Positions 4,800 through 7,966 of a stretch of DNA of 7,966 bases are shown here, piece by piece. Position numbers and translations under genes: made by a program. How positions within the stretch are numbered: the stretch's first letter is position 1; the number at the start of each line of letters is the position of its first letter. The notes below the pieces were generated by a model. The model was not told where the DNA came from, did no database searches, and saw only the letters and a list, made by a program, of their open reading frames with translations. The DNA lies in assembly GCA_034430835.1 (NCBI GenBank), contig DAOUDX010000360.1:1-7966 (forward strand). The letters run 5' to 3'. This DNA is from JAFGED01 sp034430835. GTDB taxonomy: Bacteria; Chloroflexota; Anaerolineae; B4-G1.

Positions 4800-5656
4800 G
4801 CGGACACATCCCCGTGTTGTTCGTCGAAGGCGAGAGCCTGGCCGAGGCGTGGGAAAAATCCCTCGTCACCCTGCACGAGCACGGCTGCGACGTCAAAACC
4901 GAATACGACAAGCCGGAAGACCCACCGAGCAAGGACTGCTCGATGACCATCATCGTGCGCGACCCCCTGGCCGAGCCGATGATCCACCGCGACTTTCCCG
5001 GCGGGTTAGAGGATTTGCAGGAGTACGTACTGGAGGTCTTGGACGGCATCAAGGATCACTGCGTGCGCAGTTCTGCCGACGACATGGACGACACGCGCTG
5101 GGAATACACCTACCACCAACGGCTGTTCGGCTATGACTGTCCCGGCGTGGAGCAGGTCTATGACCAGATCGAGCTGTTGGCGGCCAGGCTGACCAAGACG
5201 CCCTACTCGCGGCGCGCGCAGGCCATCACCTGGAAGGTGTGGGAAGACAACTTTTGCTACGACCCGGCCTGCCTGCAGTCCATCTGGTGCCGGATGCTGC
5301 CAAATGAGGAGGGTGATTGGGTATTGAACGCCAACATCCGCTTCCGCTCCAACGACGCGTACAAGGCCGCGTTCATGAATATGTTCGCCCTAGTCCAACT
5401 CCAGAAACGGATCGCCGAACGAATAGCGGAGCTTTCGGGCAAGCGGGTCTCGCTGGGACGATACGTCCACCAGGCAGATAGCTATCACATCTATGGCTCC
5501 TACTTTGACGAGTTCCAGACGCGGTTTCTCAGGGCGCTCGAAACCCGCACGTTCGAGCGGCGCACCTTTCGCTATGAGGACGTGAAGGGCATTATGGACG
5601 CAGCGATCCCAGACATTCTCGACAAAGCAGCCAAGATGGGAAGGGCGAACAAATAG
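4796..5656 (+). CDS. Divergent thymidylate-synthase-fold protein (archaeal ThyA-like)
   Basis: This is a 286-residue protein of the thymidylate synthase/dCMP hydroxymethylase fold. Aligned by eye to E. coli ThyA, YSRRAQAITW (137-146) matches the dimer-interface DSRRIIVSAW, with Arg139/Arg140 as Arg126/Arg127. DPACLQ (156-161) supplies Cys159 as the catalytic Cys146, in a form closer to the archaeal DPPCLR. RSND (184-187) keeps Arg166, Ser167 and Asp169. Asn195 is at the Asn177 spacing that selects uracil over cytosine, and HIY (231-233) matches His207 and Tyr209. The N-terminal ~100 residues and the C-terminus show no clear folate-site signature. The GTG at 4796 overlaps the upstream stop and follows GGAGGAGGTG (4781-4790). 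It is likely a pyrimidine nucleotide C5-modifying enzyme; whether it makes dTMP or something else is open. Confidence 0.8.
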   Translation: MSGHIPVLFVEGESLAEAWEKSLVTLHEHGCDVKTEYDKPEDPPSKDCSMTIIVRDPLAEPMIHRDFPGGLEDLQEYVLEVLDGIKDHCVRSSADDMDDTRWEYTYHQRLFGYDCPGVEQVYDQIELLAARLTKTPYSRRAQAITWKVWEDNFCYDPACLQSIWCRMLPNEEGDWVLNANIRFRSNDAYKAAFMNMFALVQLQKRIAERIAELSGKRVSLGRYVHQADSYHIYGSYFDEFQTRFLRALETRTFERRTFRYEDVKGIMDAAIPDILDKAAKMGRANK

Positions 5657-5776
5657 AGACAAGCGCTATGACTGTGGCATGGAGCCAATCGGCTACGTAC
5701 CACACAGACAAACGTGACGCGCAATGTGCAAGGCGTAAACAGGCCAACGAGAATCACCGCCCTTCAGAGGGAGTGA

Positions 5777-6469
5777 ATGAAACTCTACATCATCCGTCAC
5801 GCTCAATCAACCAACAACGCCCTGACCAACCAGGAGGACCGCGGCTGCGACCCGCCGCTGACTGACCTTGGGTGGTGCCAGGCAGAATTGCTTGCCCAGC
5901 ACCTGGCCGCGGGCACACAGCGCGAGCCTGCTGCCGAGCCCGGCTACAACATCACCCACCTCTATTGCAGTCCCATGTGGCGCGCGCTTCAGACCGCTCG
6001 ACCTGTCGGGCAGGCACTAGGACTAGCCCCCCAAGTGTGGATAGACATCCACGAGTGGGGCGGCATCTACCTGGATCATGGCGAACCAGAAGGCTTCGTC
6101 GGACATCCTGGCAGGACCCGCCCGGAAATCCTGGCCGAGTTCCCAGATTACGTCTTACCAGAGGGCATGACCGAACAGGGATGGTGGAACCGAGGAGTCG
6201 AGGACGTAGCAGGCTGCATCGCCCGCGCCGTCCACGTGGCGAAGGCCTTGCGTGAGAGAGCCGAAAGTGAGGAACGAATCGCCATCATGTCTCACGCCGG
6301 CTTCGCCGCCAAGCTGGTGCAAACGCTTCTCAACCAGCTACCGGGGAACGACGTCTTCTACCACTATCGCAACGCATCTATCTCCCGCATCGACCTTGAC
6401 AGCGACGGAGTCTTGCACATTCGCTATCTGAATCGCGTGGATCATCTTCCCCCAGCGTTGATCACCTGA
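5777..6469 (+). CDS. Histidine phosphatase family protein (phosphoglycerate-mutase-like)
   Basis: This 230-residue protein is a branch-1 histidine phosphatase, which dephosphorylates small phosphates or phosphoproteins through a phospho-His intermediate. The catalytic core is complete: the RHAQSTNN loop with Arg7 and nucleophile His8, Arg69 in SPMWRALQTA, Glu93 in IHEWGG as the acid, and the second His173 in IMSHAGF. The insert between residues 95 and 140 (GIYLDHGEPEGFVGHPG...TRPEI) is longer than in minimal SixA-type members and resembles the broad-specificity phosphatase group. The ATG at 5777 follows AGAGGGAG (5766-5773). It is separated by 120 bp from the thymidylate-synthase-like gene, with no terminator seen, so it may be a separate unit or read-through. 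The substrate is unknown. Confidence 0.92.
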   Translation: MKLYIIRHAQSTNNALTNQEDRGCDPPLTDLGWCQAELLAQHLAAGTQREPAAEPGYNITHLYCSPMWRALQTARPVGQALGLAPQVWIDIHEWGGIYLDHGEPEGFVGHPGRTRPEILAEFPDYVLPEGMTEQGWWNRGVEDVAGCIARAVHVAKALRERAESEERIAIMSHAGFAAKLVQTLLNQLPGNDVFYHYRNASISRIDLDSDGVLHIRYLNRVDHLPPALIT

Positions 6470-6509
6470 CACAATACCCAAAGGCAAAGTGTGACAACCC
6501 CGCCTGCTA

Positions 6510-6535
6510 TGCAACCTTCTGAAGCACAGTGCGTA
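6510..6535 (+). promoter_or_regulatory. Candidate ECF (sigma-W-like) promoter of the sigma factor operon
   Basis: TGCAAC (6510-6515) and CGTA (6532-6535) are separated by exactly 16 bp. This differs by one base from the Bacillus sigma-W consensus TGAAAC-N16-CGTA, and the CCTTCT following the -35 box also resembles the CCTTTT often seen there. Transcription would start around 6542, just before the ribosome site of the ECF sigma gene (6556-6561). It would make the operon autoregulated, which is common for ECF sigma factors. Matching a Bacillus consensus in another phylum is suggestive only. Confidence 0.5.
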
Positions 6536-6568
6536 ATAGAGGTCGAGTGAGGAGAACGGAGAACCTGT

Positions 6569-7138
6569 GTGACTGAGGAATCGGACTGGATCCAGAGGGC
6601 ACGGTCAGGCGATCAAACAGCGTTCGGTCAATTGGTCGTGGCCTATCAGACGCCCGTATACAATCTGGCCTACCGGATGCTGGGCAATGCAGCAGAGGCG
6701 GAGGATGCCGCACAGGAAGCCTTCCTGAGAGCGCACACTCATCTCCGCAGCTACGACCCGAATCGTCCCTTCCATTCCTGGATGCTTTCCATCGCCTCGC
6801 ACTATTGCATCGACCAGCTGCGCCGACGCCGGATCACCTGGCTCCCACTGGAAGACGAGATCGCCACACCATACCAACTGGCAAGCAATAGCCCCAGCCC
6901 GGAGACAGTTGTGTCACGACAAGAGCAAGAAGAACAAATACAGAGTATGCTGACGGCGCTCTCGCCTATCGATCGGGCAGCGATCACGCTTCGCTACTGG
7001 TACGACTGCTCCTACGAGGAAATCGCCGAGATGCTCAACCTGACCGTCAGCGCGGTCAAATCGCGGCTCCATCGCGCCCGACATACCTTGGCCGAGAAAC
7101 TAGAAGGAGAGACGTGCAATGCAATGCAAACAGGCTAG
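6569..7138 (+). CDS. ECF-type RNA polymerase sigma factor (SigW/RpoE-like)
   Basis: This 189-residue ECF sigma factor has only regions 2 and 4. Region 2 (about 18-88) shows FGQLVVAYQTPVYNLAYRMLG, then AEDAAQEAFLRA and the region 2.4 segment WMLSIASHYCIDQLRRRR, which reads the -10 box. Region 4 (about 120-176) shows LSPIDRAAITLRYW, YEEIAEMLN and the recognition helix TVSAVKSRLHRARHTL, which reads the -35. The GTG at 6569 is chosen because it sits 7 bp after ACGGAG (6556-6561) and gives the usual N-terminus. The gene overlaps the anti-sigma gene by 20 bp, so the two are made in a fixed ratio. A sigma-W-like promoter precedes it. The role is most likely envelope-stress transcription, inferred from the membrane anti-sigma and the exported third gene. 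Confidence 0.95.
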   Translation: MTEESDWIQRARSGDQTAFGQLVVAYQTPVYNLAYRMLGNAAEAEDAAQEAFLRAHTHLRSYDPNRPFHSWMLSIASHYCIDQLRRRRITWLPLEDEIATPYQLASNSPSPETVVSRQEQEEQIQSMLTALSPIDRAAITLRYWYDCSYEEIAEMLNLTVSAVKSRLHRARHTLAEKLEGETCNAMQTG

Positions 7139-7652
7139 CGAAATGATGTCAGCCCGGCTGGATGGACGTCTTGACAGAAAGGAAACGGCGCTTCTGGAGA
7201 CACACTTGGCCGACTGCAGCGCGTGCCGGGTCGAGTGGCAAAAGATGCAGGCTCTCGACAGGCTGCTGTCCTCTGCCCCGATGGTGGAAGCCCCCGTCCG
7301 CGTGCGTGTGCAGGTGATGACCCGCCTGGGACGCAGGGACCAGGCACGTCGGGCCATCATCGGCGGCACAACGCTGACGCTGGGAACGGTAGCCCTGGCA
7401 CTCCTCGTCGCCGCTCCTGTCTTGCTCGGCTTGCTGAACGTGACAGGCATCGTGCCGGCCTTGATCTACGGCGGCCCCAAGACGCTCTCAAGTCTGCTGG
7501 GCGCCGGGCAAGCGATGGGGCACACCTACGCCAGCCTGGCTGCGAAGCTCGTAGTTCCGTTGGCCGTGCTAACCCTGTGCGGAATGGCGACAATGCTGGT
7601 GCTGAACGGGATTTGGATCGGGGCAATGCGTCGGCTGCACACGCACCGCTAA
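7119..7652 (+). CDS. Zinc-binding membrane anti-sigma factor (ZAS family)
   Basis: This 177-residue protein holds an N-terminal anti-sigma domain with the zinc motif HLADCSAC (His29-x3-Cys33-x2-Cys36) plus Cys3 as the probable fourth ligand, followed by two membrane segments (about 79-106 and 142-168). Arg-rich stretches lie before the first (LGRRDQARR) and after the second (RRLHTHR), so by the positive-inside rule both ends are cytoplasmic with a roughly 35-residue outside loop. It would hold the partner sigma factor at the membrane until released by a signal, possibly regulated proteolysis or thiol oxidation. The ATG at 7119 follows AAGGAGA (7104-7110) at 8 bp; a second ATG at 7124 is out of frame. 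Its start lies inside the sigma gene, and the next gene follows after 31 bp. Confidence 0.92.
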   Translation: MQCKQASEMMSARLDGRLDRKETALLETHLADCSACRVEWQKMQALDRLLSSAPMVEAPVRVRVQVMTRLGRRDQARRAIIGGTTLTLGTVALALLVAAPVLLGLLNVTGIVPALIYGGPKTLSSLLGAGQAMGHTYASLAAKLVVPLAVLTLCGMATMLVLNGIWIGAMRRLHTHR

Positions 7653-7683
7653 GCATGAGAACTTATTACCCAAGGAGAGAATC

Positions 7684-7966
7684 ATGAAAAGGATCGCAAT
7701 TGTATTAGCAGCTTTGTTCTTGACGGGCAATACTGTCGCCTGCTGCATTGCCCCCACTATCAACATCGGCGCTGGGCCTACCCTTGACATCGGGCCACTC
7801 CAGGAGAAGGGTGAGACAATCCCACTGGATGATGCGGAATCGGCCACCGTCGAGATACTCTTTGGCGCAGGAGAGTTAGAGATCGCAGCCGGAAACTCTG
7901 ATCAGCTCTTCTCCGGCCACTTTGTGTACAACGTCGAAGAGTGGGAACCAGAGATAACCTACAAGG
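7684..7966 (+). CDS. Exported toast-rack/DUF2154-like protein, probable lipoprotein (partial, 5' end)
   Basis: The frame is open from the ATG at 7684 to the window edge (94 residues) behind AAGGAG (7672-7677). Residues 1-19 form a signal peptide (MKR, then a hydrophobic run ending LTGNTVA) with a possible lipobox TVAC and Cys20 as the lipidated residue; Thr at -3 is not ideal, so ordinary cleavage is possible. A low-complexity linker (about 22-53) leads to VEILFGAGELEIAAG (54-68) and a FVYN...WEPEITY stretch, which resembles the N-terminal toast-rack/DUF2154 domain found in LiaF-like and other envelope-stress proteins. As third gene of the sigma/anti-sigma operon it is probably a surface sensor or effector. 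Family assignment is from remembered pattern, moderate confidence. Confidence 0.7.
   Translation, partial: MKRIAIVLAALFLTGNTVACCIAPTINIGAGPTLDIGPLQEKGETIPLDDAESATVEILFGAGELEIAAGNSDQLFSGHFVYNVEEWEPEITYK

Noticed and set aside
5668..5865. Small open frame between the ThyA-like gene and the histidine phosphatase.
   Set aside because: It runs deep into the phosphatase in another frame, has an atypical composition and no ribosome site; the 120-bp gap holds nothing else I can support.

Overview
The window is a GC-rich (roughly 60% by eye) bacterial segment. Every supported gene lies on the + strand, many with overlapping stops and starts, which suggests several operons in series. No single marker fixes the taxon. 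The mix of genes and the GCGGAT...ATCCGC palindromic repeats would suit an environmental Chloroflexota-like bacterium, but that is an inference and low in confidence.

Region 1 (1-1637) is part of a histidine biosynthesis cluster: the C-terminal half of hisF, an AT-richer GNAT acetyltransferase and hisA. The hisA 3' end carries a copy of a palindromic repeat, which is translated as an extra C-terminal tail.

Region 2 (1638-2405) is a vapBC-type toxin-antitoxin module (AbrB-fold antitoxin, PIN-domain toxin). It has its own near-consensus promoter, overlaid by four CTTG/CAAG half-sites spaced exactly 10 bp apart. It is followed by three short hairpins. The outer two match the repeat inside hisA, so the toxin-antitoxin cassette is bracketed by repeat copies.

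Region 3 (2406-5656) is a tightly packed five-gene operon: a VOC/glyoxalase-fold protein, an ADP-ribosylglycohydrolase (DraG family) broken by one in-frame TGA at what looks like a Trp codon, a HAD phosphatase, a C_GCAxxG_C_C putative redox protein, and a divergent thymidylate-synthase-fold protein that keeps the nucleotide-binding and catalytic residues. The combination suggests nucleotide or ADP-ribose chemistry, but the joint function is not known.

Region 4 (5777-6469) is a stand-alone histidine phosphatase (phosphoglycerate-mutase-like) gene.

Region 5 (6510-7966) is an envelope-stress-type operon: an ECF sigma factor, its overlapping zinc-binding membrane anti-sigma factor, and the start of an exported, probably lipidated toast-rack/DUF2154-like protein cut by the window edge. 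Upstream lies a promoter candidate, TGCAAC-N16-CGTA, that closely resembles the sigma-W consensus and suggests autoregulation.
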